This document shows, piece by piece, positions 1 through 8,856 of a stretch of DNA of 64,000 nt. The notes beneath the pieces were generated by a model. The model had not been told where the DNA came from. It made no database searches and saw nothing but the letters and a program-made list of their open reading frames with translations. Origin of the DNA: Pseudobacteroides cellulosolvens ATCC 35603 = DSM 2933 (GTDB lineage: Bacteria > Bacillota > Clostridia > Acetivibrionales > DSM-2933); NCBI RefSeq assembly GCF_001262605.1, contig NZ_LGTC01000001.1, positions 4,536,001 to 4,600,000 of the forward strand. The letters run 5' to 3'. The position numbers and the translations under genes are program-made. Position 1 is the first letter of the stretch. The number at the start of each line of letters is the position of its first letter.

Positions 1-53
1 TGCTTTTCTTCATTATAAACAGGAATTACTATAGAAATCAACTTTTCACTCAT
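1..53 (-). CDS. Glycosyltransferase family 2, N-terminal fragment
   Basis: Only the first 17 codons lie in the window. They read MSEKLISIVIPVYNEEK, the classic opening beta strand and nucleotide-sugar binding start of GT2 enzymes (DPM1/GtrB-like). The ATG overlaps the stop of the upstream gtrA gene in an ATGA junction, so the two are translationally coupled. GtrA-GtrB pairs move polyprenyl-linked sugars across the membrane. The family is clear from the motif and the neighbour; the substrate cannot be told. Confidence 0.7.
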   Translation of the reverse strand, partial: MSEKLISIVIPVYNEEK

Positions 54-505
54 TTCGGACTCCCTTTTACCTTATAAATAATTATTTTGTATATTATAAA
101 GTTCCATATAAAAATCAGGCCCATAATAAATATCTTGGAAAAATACTCATTCTGCTTCATGACATCTACCAACAAATAGATTGCTAAAGATGAAAATGCC
201 AGATTAAACATGAATAAGACGGTATATGATGAAAGCTGCTTTAGAAAATTCTCCCTTACTTTGAAAGTCCAAAACTTATTTAAAAGGAAGCTTGCCCAGA
301 AGCCTACAATTTGACTGGCACCGCTAGAAAAAACAGTCCATAATTTAAGATACTTGACTAATAAATGAAATAATAAAAAGTCACAGCCAGCAGATACTAC
401 ACCAATTGCAAATGTTTTACCAAACTGTATCATAGTATTTTTGTTCAGAAATTGTGCAACGTATTTGCTTTTTAGAATCCCGCCAAATAAAGTATTCGAA
501 TTCAT
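50..505 (-). CDS. GtrA family membrane protein
   Basis: A 151-residue protein with four predicted membrane segments (about residues 30-52, 58-80, 90-112 and 122-144) and the GtrA-type signature of a small residue-rich first helix followed by an N-K-F-W-T-F turn (LLNKFWTF). Family members are proposed to flip undecaprenyl-phosphate-linked sugars. The ATG has an AGGAGA site 5 nt upstream, and the stop overlaps the start of a GT2 gene, which is the usual partner. The role in surface glycan assembly is inferred from family and pairing. Confidence 0.8.
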   Translation of the reverse strand: MNSNTLFGGILKSKYVAQFLNKNTMIQFGKTFAIGVVSAGCDFLLFHLLVKYLKLWTVFSSGASQIVGFWASFLLNKFWTFKVRENFLKQLSSYTVLFMFNLAFSSLAIYLLVDVMKQNEYFSKIFIMGLIFIWNFIIYKIIIYKVKGSPK

Positions 506-645
506 TACTATCTCCTATGTATATTAAAAGCATAACTATCGACAAAAAAAAGCATAACAGTCTTATTTTATTATAACAACTACATCAAAAATATGCAATT
601 TCTTATTTGCAAGGCTTTAATGGGAAAAATATAACAAAACCTGCA

Positions 646-716
646 GACATAAAAAAAGTGACTTCACTGCAATAACAATTTATAAGGCTTTGTTATTGTA
701 CAACAAAATCACTTTC
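646..716 (-). terminator. Stem-loop terminator downstream of the DUF2156 gene
   Basis: On the minus strand, CAATAACAA pairs with TTGTTATTG around a 12-nt loop, an outer AAAGTGA pairs with TCACTTT, and a run of seven T follows. It lies about 30 bases beyond the DUF2156 stop, in the right orientation to end that transcription unit. Confidence 0.6.
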
Positions 717-743
717 GGCATGCCTTGACAGCAAATATCAACA

Positions 744-1645
744 CTATTCTATTTCTACTAAGTATTTATTAATCATTTTTACAGGGTGATAAGAAAGCTT
801 TGCCTTTCTTATGCCTTCGATTCCTAAGTCCTGTTCCCTGTTTATATATTCTACATGGCCCCATTCATTTTCACAAAACTGCTGATTTGTTATTGTATAA
901 AGGCCATTCACTTTGCTATTGGCTTTTCCACATGTATAACGGCAGTATTGTCATTTAACATCTCCCCTATTGTAAAAGCCTCATACCTGCCATTGACACT
1001 AATAAGTGCACCTTTACATCCTAATTCATCAATATTATTAAGCAGCTCCATATTTGCCTTGTTCTCACAGTAATTGGCATTATGGTCTTTACAGTCTTTC
1101 TCAGCACACCATTCGTCCATAATCCTTTTACACTCAGAGATATTCGAAGCGTCTACCTTCTCATAACTATACTCATATAATCTTTTAAACTTATGGATGT
1201 GGTTTCTTTTTCCATCATACTTTTTCCCGACAAGAGAAATAAGATCCTTAGAAGAATAGACATAATCAGAGTTGGCTTCATCCAGTTTTATTTCTGCTTT
1301 ATCCTTAAATAACTCCTTAAAAAACGGCAATATGCTTTCAGGAACTCTTCCAAAAACCATTTTCCAATTATTCTTTTTAAAATAATCCCACAGCATTAAT
1401 ACAATATCTTTAAACCCCTCACTGCTTAATCTGCCAAAGGGTGCAAATGCAAACGGAATCCCTTCATCAGGCACAGAAATAAGAACTAGCATATCACCTA
1501 CCTGTGCATATCTAAACTTATAAAAGTTTCTCCACATAAACATATTTGTAAAGGTAAGCTCAGATATTTGCGGATTATCCATCCTTAAAAACCTGTTGAA
1601 ATATTCCCTGTCCCTTAAAGCAATTTCCTTAAAATCCATTCCCAT
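744..1645 (-). pseudogene. DUF2156 (PG lysyltransferase C-domain-like) gene with a frameshift
   Basis: The open frame from the ATG at 1645 encodes an acyltransferase-fold DUF2156 protein but stops after IHVEKPIAK near 908. The family's C-terminal segment continues in the next frame as VNGLYTITNQQFCENEW, then YINREQDLGIEGIRKAKLSY, ending at 744-746. One extra A in the A-run complementary to 924-927 would restore GAA AAA GCC AAT and give a 300-residue protein, the expected family length. The start at 1645 is chosen because GGAG lies 6 nt upstream and begins one base after the pfkA stop. Either a true single-base deletion has broken the gene or this is a sequencing error. Relatives of this domain transfer aminoacyl groups from tRNA; substrate unknown here. 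Confidence 0.8.
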
Positions 1646-1646
1646 T

Positions 1647-2732
1647 TTAATCTCCAAATCCAACGCCTACACTTCTGGCAATTTTAATCAGTTCACCATT
1701 AATATCTACCGTCTTTAATTTACCAACAGCATCCTCCAACGAAACATCTGTTATAGAATTTCCTTGCAGTGCTACCATCTTACCGAATTTGCCCTCATTT
1801 ATCAATTCAACTGCAGCTACTCCGTATCTTGTTGACAGAATCCTGTCATAGGGTACAGGCCTCCCCCCTCTTTGAAGGTGACCTAAAACAGTAACCCTTG
1901 TCTCATGACCTGTGGCCTTTTCAATATCATCTGCTATCCTGTTGCCTATTCCTCCAAGCCTTATTGGATCTGGGCTATTTTCAACTATCTTGCTGATAAC
2001 CACGTCTCCATCCTTAGGCTTTGCACCTTCTGCAACAACAATGATACTAAAAAGCTTCCCCTGCTGCTTTCTTTCGGCAATTTTATCTACTATGCTGTTT
2101 ATATTATACGGTATTTCAGGCAATAGAATTACATCCGCCCCGCCTGCAATGCCTGATTCCAATGCAATCCAACCGGCATATCTTCCCATTACCTCCAGAA
2201 TCATTACCCTGTGATGTGCTTCAGCAGTTGAATGAAGCTTATCTATAGCTTCAGTTGCTGTTTCAACAGCAGTCATAAAACCAAATGTAGTATCTGTAGC
2301 AGATAAGTCGTTATCTATTGTTTTAGGAACGCCTACAACCTTTAATCCCTTTCTTGCAAAATCCCTTGCACTTGTCAGGGTTCCGTCCCCTCCTATTAAA
2401 ACCATACAATCAATTTCATGCATACTTACATTATCCATTACCCTCTCGGACAAGTCTTTATATTCAACCTTTCCATCCTTCTCAAGCCTAAAATTGAATG
2501 GATTATCCCTGTTGGAAGACCCAAGTATGGTACCGCCCTTATCAAGAATACCCGATACGTCTCTGGAGTTAAATTTGATATAGTCGTTCATTACAAGCCC
2601 TCTATATCCATCCTTAAACCCTATAACCTCCCACTCATACTTTCCCATAGCTGTCTTAACTACTGCTCTCAATACTGCATTAAGTCCGGGGCAATCTCCC
2701 CCGCCGGTAAGAACTCCTATTTTCTTTATCAT
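1647..2732 (-). CDS. pfkA: 6-phosphofructokinase, group III type
   Basis: A 361-residue phosphofructokinase that makes fructose 1,6-bisphosphate in glycolysis. The N-terminal GVLTGGGDCPGLNAVLR, the GGDGT motif (about residues 114-118) and PKTIDND (about 136-142, catalytic Asp) are visible. Phosphoryl-donor choice in this family follows two positions: Gly/Gly is typical of ATP enzymes and Asp/Lys of PPi enzymes. This protein has Gly in GGDGT but Lys in PKTID, a mixed pattern known in group III ATP-PFKs, so ATP is likely but PPi cannot be ruled out. It is directly upstream of the DUF2156 gene. Confidence 0.92.
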   Translation of the reverse strand: MIKKIGVLTGGGDCPGLNAVLRAVVKTAMGKYEWEVIGFKDGYRGLVMNDYIKFNSRDVSGILDKGGTILGSSNRDNPFNFRLEKDGKVEYKDLSERVMDNVSMHEIDCMVLIGGDGTLTSARDFARKGLKVVGVPKTIDNDLSATDTTFGFMTAVETATEAIDKLHSTAEAHHRVMILEVMGRYAGWIALESGIAGGADVILLPEIPYNINSIVDKIAERKQQGKLFSIIVVAEGAKPKDGDVVISKIVENSPDPIRLGGIGNRIADDIEKATGHETRVTVLGHLQRGGRPVPYDRILSTRYGVAAVELINEGKFGKMVALQGNSITDVSLEDAVGKLKTVDINGELIKIARSVGVGFGD

Positions 2733-2767
2733 TATAACGTTCCTCCTTCATAAATTATGGCAATATT

Positions 2768-3880
2768 TTATTTTACAGCTTTGACTATTTCAACTAAAAA
2801 ACTTGCTGCCTTTACAAGATCACCAATAGAAATCTGCTCTTCCACACTGTGTACCTTATCCATGCCAACACTTACATCAACAGCCTGTATACCTTTGCTA
2901 TTGACAATATTAGTATCGCTCCCTCCGCCTGTTGCCTCAAGAACAAGCTTTATACCACATTTTTCAGATGCATTTTTTAGAATTCCTATTATATCATCAT
3001 CTTCATTTATTTTAAATGAGGGATACATCAGTTCATCTTTAAACTCTATCTCACCGCCAAATTTATCAGCAGCATCTAAAAAACACTGTTTCATATGATT
3101 AGTCTGGCTCTTCAGTTTGTTATCACACCTGCTGCGTGCTTCGGCTTTTAATTCTACCCTGTCACAAATTATATTTGTTGCATTGCCTCCATTTATAATT
3201 CCAATATTAGCCGTAGTCTCATCATCAATTCTTCCCAGCTTCATTTGGGAAATCGCATGGGCAGCTATAGCTATGGCATTAACACCCTTTTCCGGCTCGA
3301 GACCGGCATGAACTGCTTTTCCCTTTACAACTATGTCAATCTTATTCTGTGAAGGTGCAGTTATTGCCACTAACCCTATATCTCCACCCGAATCCATAAC
3401 AAAACAATATTTTGCATGTATTTTACTATAGTCCAGGTTTTTAGCACCAATTAACCCTACCTCTTCACCTATGGTAAACGCTACCTGAATATCCCCATAC
3501 TCTTCATTGTTTTCCGCTAAAACTCTTAAGGCTTCCAATATGGACACAATACCGGCCACATCGTCTCCACCAAGTATTGTCGTGCCATCCGACCTTATAA
3601 TATCACCCTTAATGTTTGCTTTTTTGTTAATCCCAGGCGTAACAGTGTCCATGTGAGCCATAAGAAGTATGGCCGGAACATTTTTATTACCTTTTTTTTC
3701 CCCTATTATATTTCCGCAATTGCCGCCTGTCTTAATTCCTGCATCATCCTCATAGACATCAAAACCCATATCTGATAGTCGGTTCTTCAACAAATCAGCC
3801 ATATTTCTTTCTTTAAGAGAGAGGCTATCTATACTTATCAGCTCAACAAACTCATTAACTATCCTATCTTGATTAACCAT
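2768..3880 (-). CDS. PepT-like M20 family metallopeptidase
   Basis: A 370-residue di-zinc peptidase of the M20B tripeptidase T-like group (Bacillus YqjE type). It shows the first metal motif LMAHMDTV, the bridging GGDDVAG region, the catalytic TIGEEVGLIGA, a lid/dimerisation domain in the middle (about 180-290) and a late histidine in MDKVHSVEE. Likely a cytosolic aminopeptidase acting on small peptides. The ATG has AAGGAG 7 nt upstream. It stands between trmL and pfkA; no regulatory element is obvious. Confidence 0.88.
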   Translation of the reverse strand: MVNQDRIVNEFVELISIDSLSLKERNMADLLKNRLSDMGFDVYEDDAGIKTGGNCGNIIGEKKGNKNVPAILLMAHMDTVTPGINKKANIKGDIIRSDGTTILGGDDVAGIVSILEALRVLAENNEEYGDIQVAFTIGEEVGLIGAKNLDYSKIHAKYCFVMDSGGDIGLVAITAPSQNKIDIVVKGKAVHAGLEPEKGVNAIAIAAHAISQMKLGRIDDETTANIGIINGGNATNIICDRVELKAEARSRCDNKLKSQTNHMKQCFLDAADKFGGEIEFKDELMYPSFKINEDDDIIGILKNASEKCGIKLVLEATGGGSDTNIVNSKGIQAVDVSVGMDKVHSVEEQISIGDLVKAASFLVEIVKAVK

Positions 3881-3967
3881 CCATATTCTCCTTATATTAA
3901 TTATTATTTATAATTATATTGATTAAATTAGTTATTATTGTATTGAAAACGATTAATCTTTTAAAAC

Positions 3968-4462
3968 TCACCAGTCAAATTGAGTAAGAGCACCTTGATC
4001 CTTTAACCCTTTAAAATCACCCTGTCTTAAAATCTCATAAAGAACTACTGCCACCGAATTTGACAAATTGAGAGACCTAAGTCCCTCTCTCATTGGAATT
4101 CTTATGCAATACTCCTTGTTTTTATAAAGCAGTTCTTCCGGAAGACCTTTTGTCTCTTTACCAAATACGATAAATGACTCATCCGGATAACTTATATCTG
4201 AATAAACATTAACTGCTTTTGTAGTTGCATAATAAAAAGCATTATCCTTATATTTTTCACGCAGTTCCCCAAAATATTCATAATAGCATATATCTGCCTC
4301 ATTCCAATAATCAAGGCCTGCACGCTTTAGATATCTATCCTCCACTGAAAATCCAAGAGGTTTTACCAAATGAAGCTTCGCCCCTGTAGCAGCACATGTT
4401 CTTACTATATTCCCTGTATTTTGTGGTATTTCAGGTTCAACCAAAACAATATTTATTGACAA
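3968..4462 (-). CDS. trmL: tRNA (cytidine/uridine-34 2'-O)-methyltransferase TrmL
   Basis: SPOUT-fold RNA methyltransferase with the trefoil-knot motifs PEIPQNTGNIVRT, FGKETKGLPEE and SLNLSNSVAVVLYE, which bind SAM. It modifies the wobble base of tRNA-Leu isoacceptors in known members. A longer frame opens upstream, but the TTG at 4462 is chosen: GGAGG lies 7 nt before it and the family begins exactly at this point. This gives 164 residues, close to the 157 of the E. coli enzyme. Confidence 0.9.
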   Translation of the reverse strand: MSINIVLVEPEIPQNTGNIVRTCAATGAKLHLVKPLGFSVEDRYLKRAGLDYWNEADICYYEYFGELREKYKDNAFYYATTKAVNVYSDISYPDESFIVFGKETKGLPEELLYKNKEYCIRIPMREGLRSLNLSNSVAVVLYEILRQGDFKGLKDQGALTQFDW

Positions 4463-4545
4463 GTTACAACCTCCAGACATAAATGCCGTTTTCATTATTT
4501 CATTATTATACCACATATAAACTTTTTTCCAAAAACAAAATCACA

Positions 4546-4574
4546 TCAAAAAAGATGGTTTATTAAACCACCTT
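4546..4574 (-). terminator. Intrinsic terminator after cheX
   Basis: On the minus strand a 10-bp stem (AGGTGGTTTA with TAAACCATCT, one G-T pair) with a tight loop is followed by six T. It sits just beyond the cheX stop. Confidence 0.75.
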
Positions 4575-4606
4575 TAATCGTCTTAATATCTTTGCTATTC
4601 TCTGCT

Positions 4607-5071
4607 TTACTCCTCAAATGCCAAGTCAATCTCAAAAGCTTTTCCATCACCCAACATTAATGGTATACAAACTATTTTAAGCTTGTTGTTAGATATTTGT
4701 AGATTATCTCCAAACAAGCATGTTGGAGGAGTTATATCAATAGGGGTACCATTATTATACAAAATCGTTGCAGTGTTTCCAAGAATCATATTAGTAAGCT
4801 CTGAAAGTGCACTCTTTGACATTTCATCAAGTCCCGCAACCGGCATTCCTCCCATCATACTCGATGCAATGTAAAGTCCTACCTCCATGGTCATTGAAAA
4901 CATAGCCTGACCTCTAATCTGCCCGGTCAATCCTACAATAATAATTATAGAATTACTCTTATATGGCGATTCTTTAAGATATACTTTACCCATCTTTGCG
5001 TCAATTCCTGCAATTTGTTTTAACACAGTTTGACTAGCTTCAATAAATGGGTTTATATACTCAATATTCAT
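4607..5071 (-). CDS. cheX: CheX-like CheY-P phosphatase
   Basis: A 154-residue CheC/CheX-family protein. The phosphatase signature E-x-x-N is present at E91 and N94 in SALSELTNMILGN, followed by a Gly-rich turn. CheX dimers dephosphorylate CheY-P and so reset the flagellar switch signal. The gene stands alone between sporulation genes and trmL, with its own terminator. That CheY is the target is inferred from the family and from the flagellar locus in this window. Confidence 0.82.
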   Translation of the reverse strand: MNIEYINPFIEASQTVLKQIAGIDAKMGKVYLKESPYKSNSIIIIVGLTGQIRGQAMFSMTMEVGLYIASSMMGGMPVAGLDEMSKSALSELTNMILGNTATILYNNGTPIDITPPTCLFGDNLQISNNKLKIVCIPLMLGDGKAFEIDLAFEE

Positions 5072-5367
5072 CTATAAAATCCCGCCTTTTTCGTATAATT
5101 TATATTATTTCATTTTTATTAAGTAATATTATTGATATTTGCCCGAACAGACTTAAAAAGAGAATTATACCAAATGCAAAAAGCTAATTGACTTTCATAT
5201 ACTGCAAAAAATATTCATAAAGAAATTTCATATGATTATTATTCTATGCAAATTATTAAAATCCTTCTTTTATTTAAAACAAATTTCATTATGCAATAAA
5301 AAAACTTTATAAGGGAGTAACTTAACTACTCCCCTTTATTATGGAATGTTAACAATCCAGACTACCT
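5072..5367. other. Intergenic gap between cheX and spoVAE
   Basis: About 300 AT-rich bases with no gene. The only clear element is the spoVAE terminator near 5311; the rest presumably holds the cheX promoter, but no convincing -35/-10 pair was found. Confidence 0.6.
5298..5336 (-). terminator. Terminator after the spoVA operon
   Basis: AAGGGAGTA at 5311-5319 pairs with TACTCCCCTT ending at 5336. On the minus strand a run of seven T follows six bases after the stem. It closes the sigF/spoVA unit. Confidence 0.65.
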
Positions 5368-5727
5368 TCATCTTTTAGCTTTTGGAGTAAATGCAACTGA
5401 CATTATATAACCAAAAAATACAGCTGCAGTTATTCCTGCTGCTGCTGCACGAATCCCACCAGTAAATGCACCCAATAAGCCATACTGATCCACATCTTTT
5501 ATAGCACCTTTGGCAAGGTTATACCCAAAACCAGTTAAAGGGACTGTAGCACCTGCCCCACCTACATCAACAACCTTTTGATATATACCTAAGGCACCCA
5601 GTATAGTACCAGTAGTAACAAATAACACCAAAATCCTTGCAGGTGTCAGCTTGGTCTTATCTATAAGAATCTGTCCAACAGCACAAATCAATCCGCCAAT
5701 TATAAACGCATTTAAATATGTCAGCAT
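5368..5727 (-). CDS. spoVAE: Stage V sporulation protein AE
   Basis: A 119-residue membrane protein with about four hydrophobic segments and the SpoVAE-type sequence GGLICAVGQILIDKTKLTPA and VPLTGFGYNLAKGA. It is part of the spore inner-membrane SpoVA channel that loads dipicolinic acid into the forespore and releases it at germination. It starts nine bases after the spoVAD stop. SpoVAC and SpoVAE are paralogous and share the layout seen here. Confidence 0.93.
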   Translation of the reverse strand: MLTYLNAFIIGGLICAVGQILIDKTKLTPARILVLFVTTGTILGALGIYQKVVDVGGAGATVPLTGFGYNLAKGAIKDVDQYGLLGAFTGGIRAAAAGITAAVFFGYIMSVAFTPKAKR

Positions 5728-5736
5728 TAAATCACC

Positions 5737-6756
5737 TCATTCAAACTTATTCTGTATTGATATCGCATGTGCTATACCTGGAATTGATTCACCTTGTTGA
5801 GCACTTGTAGAGCTAAGTAACGCACCTGTTCCTACAAATAATATATTATTATACTTACCCTTTTTCATTTCCTGATATAAATAACCTGCCAAAGTCACAG
5901 CAGAACAGCCACATCCGCTTCCTCCAGAATGTGTATCCTGCTTTTGAGAGTCATAAACCATCATACCGCAATCAGCATAATTACTCTTAATATCATATCC
6001 TTGCTTACTAACAAGTTCTTCACATAATTCCTTTCCAAAGCTGCCTAGATCTCCCGTGATTATCAGGTCATAATCCGATGGGCTTAATCCTGAGTCCTTA
6101 AAGTGTGTAACTATTGTGTCTGCTGCTGCCGGAGCCATTGCCGCTCCCATATTGTTAGAATCCTTGACGCCCAGGTCTACTATTTTTCCTGTTGTTACAT
6201 ATGTTATATAAGGGCCAATACCTTGATTAGATAACATTACACCGCCTGATCCGATTACAGTCCACTGTGCAGTAGGGGGTCTTTGGGATCCAAGCTCTAA
6301 AGGAAATCTAAACTGCTTTTCTGCCGAGCAAAAATGGCTTGAAGTTATGCAGACCACATTATCCGCAAATCCGCCATTAATAAGCATAGCACCTAAGCTG
6401 GCAGACTCAGCCATGGTTGAGCAGGCTCCATATAAACCAAAAAAAGAGATACCTGCCTCCCTCAATGCGAAATTTGATGCAGTACACTGATTAAGTAAAT
6501 CGCCTGCCAATATATAGTTAATTTCATCAAGAGCCTTGCCTGATTTATTTATAATTTTGCTGAGAGTTTCCTTCATCAGCTTGCTTTCTGCCTTTTCCCA
6601 GCTTTTTTCTCCCCACATCTCATCTTCAATTACCATATCATAGTATATTCCAAGCGGTCCCTGGCCTTCCTTTGGTCCTACTATTGAAGCAGTAGATATT
6701 ATGCTGATTGGGCTATCTATTTTAACTGTCTGTTTTCCTTTACGCTTAGTTGGCAT
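5737..6756 (-). CDS. spoVAD: Stage V sporulation protein AD
   Basis: A 339-residue thiolase-fold protein with the SpoVAD hallmarks YGACSTMAES, SSHFCSAEKQFRFPLELG, GDLGSFG and HSGGSGCGCSA. In known members it binds dipicolinic acid rather than acting as a thiolase. It belongs to the spoVAC-AD-AE operon and works at the outer surface of the spore inner membrane. The start has AAAGGAG 4 nt upstream. Confidence 0.95.
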   Translation of the reverse strand: MPTKRKGKQTVKIDSPISIISTASIVGPKEGQGPLGIYYDMVIEDEMWGEKSWEKAESKLMKETLSKIINKSGKALDEINYILAGDLLNQCTASNFALREAGISFFGLYGACSTMAESASLGAMLINGGFADNVVCITSSHFCSAEKQFRFPLELGSQRPPTAQWTVIGSGGVMLSNQGIGPYITYVTTGKIVDLGVKDSNNMGAAMAPAAADTIVTHFKDSGLSPSDYDLIITGDLGSFGKELCEELVSKQGYDIKSNYADCGMMVYDSQKQDTHSGGSGCGCSAVTLAGYLYQEMKKGKYNNILFVGTGALLSSTSAQQGESIPGIAHAISIQNKFE

Positions 6757-6794
6757 AATTCTCCTTTCAGTTTTAATCTATATTAATCTATATA

Positions 6795-7241
6795 TTAAAA
6801 CTTTAATAAATAGTGCAGTATCCCGACCACTACTGATGCTGAAATACCATAAACAAGCACAGGACCAGCAATAAAAAACATCCTTGCTCCAACTCCGGTA
6901 ACATAGCCTTCACTCTTAAACTCCATAGCCGGTGATACAATTGAATTGGCAAAACCGGTTATTGGAACAATGGAGCCTGCACCTGCAAATCTTCCTATAT
7001 CGTCGTATACATTTATTCCTGTTAAAAAAGCACCTATAAACACCATAATAAGTACGGTCAAATTACTAGCCGCATCTTTGCCTAAACCTTGTGCCACAAG
7101 AGAATTGCTAATAAACTGTCCTACGACACAAATCACACCTCCCACAGCATAAGCCTTTACAATATTTCCTGCTACTTTTGATTTAGGAGATTTCTTTTCT
7201 ACATAATCCAAGTATTCCTTATTAGTAAATGTCTTTTGCAT
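6795..7241 (-). CDS. spoVAC: Stage V sporulation protein AC
   Basis: A 148-residue membrane protein with a soluble N-terminus and several membrane segments, containing YAVGGVICVVGQFISNSL and GAGSIVPITGFANSIVSPAM. SpoVAC forms the mechanosensitive-like channel of the SpoVA complex. GGAGG sits 4 nt before the ATG. The start lies inside a small upstream reading frame (7199-7393), so translation of the two may be coupled. Confidence 0.94.
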   Translation of the reverse strand: MQKTFTNKEYLDYVEKKSPKSKVAGNIVKAYAVGGVICVVGQFISNSLVAQGLGKDAASNLTVLIMVFIGAFLTGINVYDDIGRFAGAGSIVPITGFANSIVSPAMEFKSEGYVTGVGARMFFIAGPVLVYGISASVVVGILHYLLKF

Positions 7242-7393
7242 AATTCCTCCAATTCAAAAATATAAACACCCTTTGAAGGTATCTTATCAATACTTCCGTT
7301 TAAACTTATTATTCCAAAGGCAATAATAAGTATGATTAAGGTTAATAATATTAGAAGTATGACAACCTTATTTCTTTGGAAAATTTCATTCAT
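7199..7393 (-). CDS. Small single-span membrane protein overlapping spoVAC
   Basis: A 64-codon frame beginning with ATG AAT GAA at 7393, preceded by GGAGAG at 6 nt. It encodes a basic N-terminus, one strong membrane helix (about residues 10-31, rich in Leu and Ile) and a short tail. The last 43 bases overlap the spoVAC start in another frame. I do not recognise the sequence. It may be a real forespore peptide or only a leader that couples spoVAC translation. The strong ribosome site and the helix support translation; the overlap weakens the case. Confidence 0.45.
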   Translation of the reverse strand: MNEIFQRNKVVILLILLTLIILIIAFGIISLNGSIDKIPSKGVYIFELEELCKRHLLIRNTWIM

Positions 7394-7432
7394 ACAATTC
7401 TCTCCATTTTGGTTTTTCAATATTCACAATCC

Positions 7433-7439
7433 TATTATG
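7433..7439 (-). promoter_or_regulatory. Candidate SigF/SigG-type -10 element before spoVA
   Basis: CATAATA fits the CATNNTA -10 box of forespore sigma factors and lies 40 nt before the small frame leading spoVAC. No equally good -35 element at 14-16 nt was found, so this is tentative. Confidence 0.3.
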
Positions 7440-7512
7440 GTTTATTTTTTCGGTTTTATGTATCCTTTTGTTTTTATCATCACCACTTTAATACATAAAT
7501 GTAAATTATAAA

Positions 7513-8253
7513 TTAATTTGATTTTATTTTCTCTCTTATATCTTCTAAAATTCTCTTTTCAATTCTGGAAACTTGCACCTGAGAAATTCCCATTATTTTA
7601 GCAATCTGCATTTGGGTCTTTTCCTTAAAATACCTTAGTACAATAATTTGCCTTTCTCTAGGCTTTAAGGTTTTAAGCACCTCTCTTATAGCAATTTTAT
7701 CTATTATATCAACCTCTTTGCAGTCCACTGCACTGTCAATTCTATCTATTAGGTAAATTGGAGAATTATCCCCTTCACATACAGTACTGTATAAAGATTC
7801 CGGGGAACTTCCTGCATCCATCGCCATTACAAGATCTTCTGCTGAAATATTCATATGTTCTGCGATTTCACAAACTGAAGGCTCTCTTCCCATTTCTTTG
7901 CTGAGGATTTCTTTTGCCACCCTGGCTTTATTTGATATTTCTTTCAAGGACCTACTTACTTTAATAATGCCATCATCCCTGATAAACCTTTTTATCTCCC
8001 CTATTATCATAGGCACTGCATAAGTAGAAAATTTAACATCAAAGGACTCATCAAATTTCTGGATTGCCTTAATTAGACCGATGCTGCCTATTTGAAACAG
8101 GTCATCTGTTTCATAACCCCTGTTTTGGAATCTCTTTATAACACTCCATATCAACCCTATATTTTTTTCAACCAAATAGGATTGGGCAACTTTATCGCCA
8201 TCTTTTGCTTTTTTTATTAGTTCAAGCAAGTTATCATCTATAATTACGCTCAT
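7513..8253 (-). CDS. sigF: Forespore RNA polymerase sigma factor SigF
   Basis: A SigF/SigG-type sigma-70 factor of about 246 residues. Region 2 contains YETDDLFQIGSIGLIKAI and FSTYAVPMIIGEIKRFIRDD; region 4 ends with the helix-turn-helix MQIAKIMGISQVQVSRIEKR. The assignment to SigF rather than SigG follows from its place after spoIIAA and spoIIAB. The ATG at 8253 is preferred over one eight codons upstream because GGAGAA lies just before it. SigF is held by SpoIIAB until septation and then starts forespore transcription, including spoVA-type genes downstream. Confidence 0.95.
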   Translation of the reverse strand: MSVIIDDNLLELIKKAKDGDKVAQSYLVEKNIGLIWSVIKRFQNRGYETDDLFQIGSIGLIKAIQKFDESFDVKFSTYAVPMIIGEIKRFIRDDGIIKVSRSLKEISNKARVAKEILSKEMGREPSVCEIAEHMNISAEDLVMAMDAGSSPESLYSTVCEGDNSPIYLIDRIDSAVDCKEVDIIDKIAIREVLKTLKPRERQIIVLRYFKEKTQMQIAKIMGISQVQVSRIEKRILEDIREKIKSN

Positions 8254-8336
8254 ATCTTCTCCTATAGATAAATACATTAATTTACATTGCTTTTATTGTT
8301 ATTATTGCCATTTATTTACACGCTTATACAAAAAAA

Positions 8337-8771
8337 TTACTTTTTTTGTATACCAAGTGTTTTTGACATTTTCACAGTAGTACCCTTTCCGTTCTCGGAT
8401 ATAATTTCTAGCTTATCCATAAAGTTTTCCATTATGGTAAACCCCATTCCCGACCTCTCCAGATCAGGCTTGGATGTGAACAGGGGCTGCCTAGCTTTCT
8501 CAACATCTTCAATGCCCCTGCCTTCATCCATTATTACTATATCAACTGAGGATTCATATAAAGTGCAGCTCATTTTAACCATCCCCTTATTACCTTCATA
8601 TCCATGAATTATTGCATTTGTAACAGCCTCAGAAACTGCAGTTTTTATGTCTGCAATTTCTTCCAATGTAGGGTCCAACTGAGAAACAAATGCTGCTGCT
8701 ACAACTCTGGCAAAAGCTTCATTGTTGGATTTACTCAAAAATTCAAGTTTAAACTCATTCATAATCTCCAT
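8337..8771 (-). CDS. spoIIAB: Anti-sigma F factor and serine kinase SpoIIAB
   Basis: A 144-residue GHKL-fold kinase: N box AVSEAVTNAIIHGYE, G1 box MDEGRGIED, G2 box SGMGFTIMENFM. It binds SigF with ATP and phosphorylates SpoIIAA on serine, which together set when SigF is released. Central gene of spoIIAA-spoIIAB-sigF. The start with GGGGAAA at 7 nt is used. Confidence 0.95.
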   Translation of the reverse strand: MEIMNEFKLEFLSKSNNEAFARVVAAAFVSQLDPTLEEIADIKTAVSEAVTNAIIHGYEGNKGMVKMSCTLYESSVDIVIMDEGRGIEDVEKARQPLFTSKPDLERSGMGFTIMENFMDKLEIISENGKGTTVKMSKTLGIQKK

Positions 8772-8856
8772 TATCTGATTTCCCCTTTATCTTTTAGATG
8801 TACAAGTCATACAGCACAATAATCTTAATTTTATGAGATAACACCTCTCATATTTG

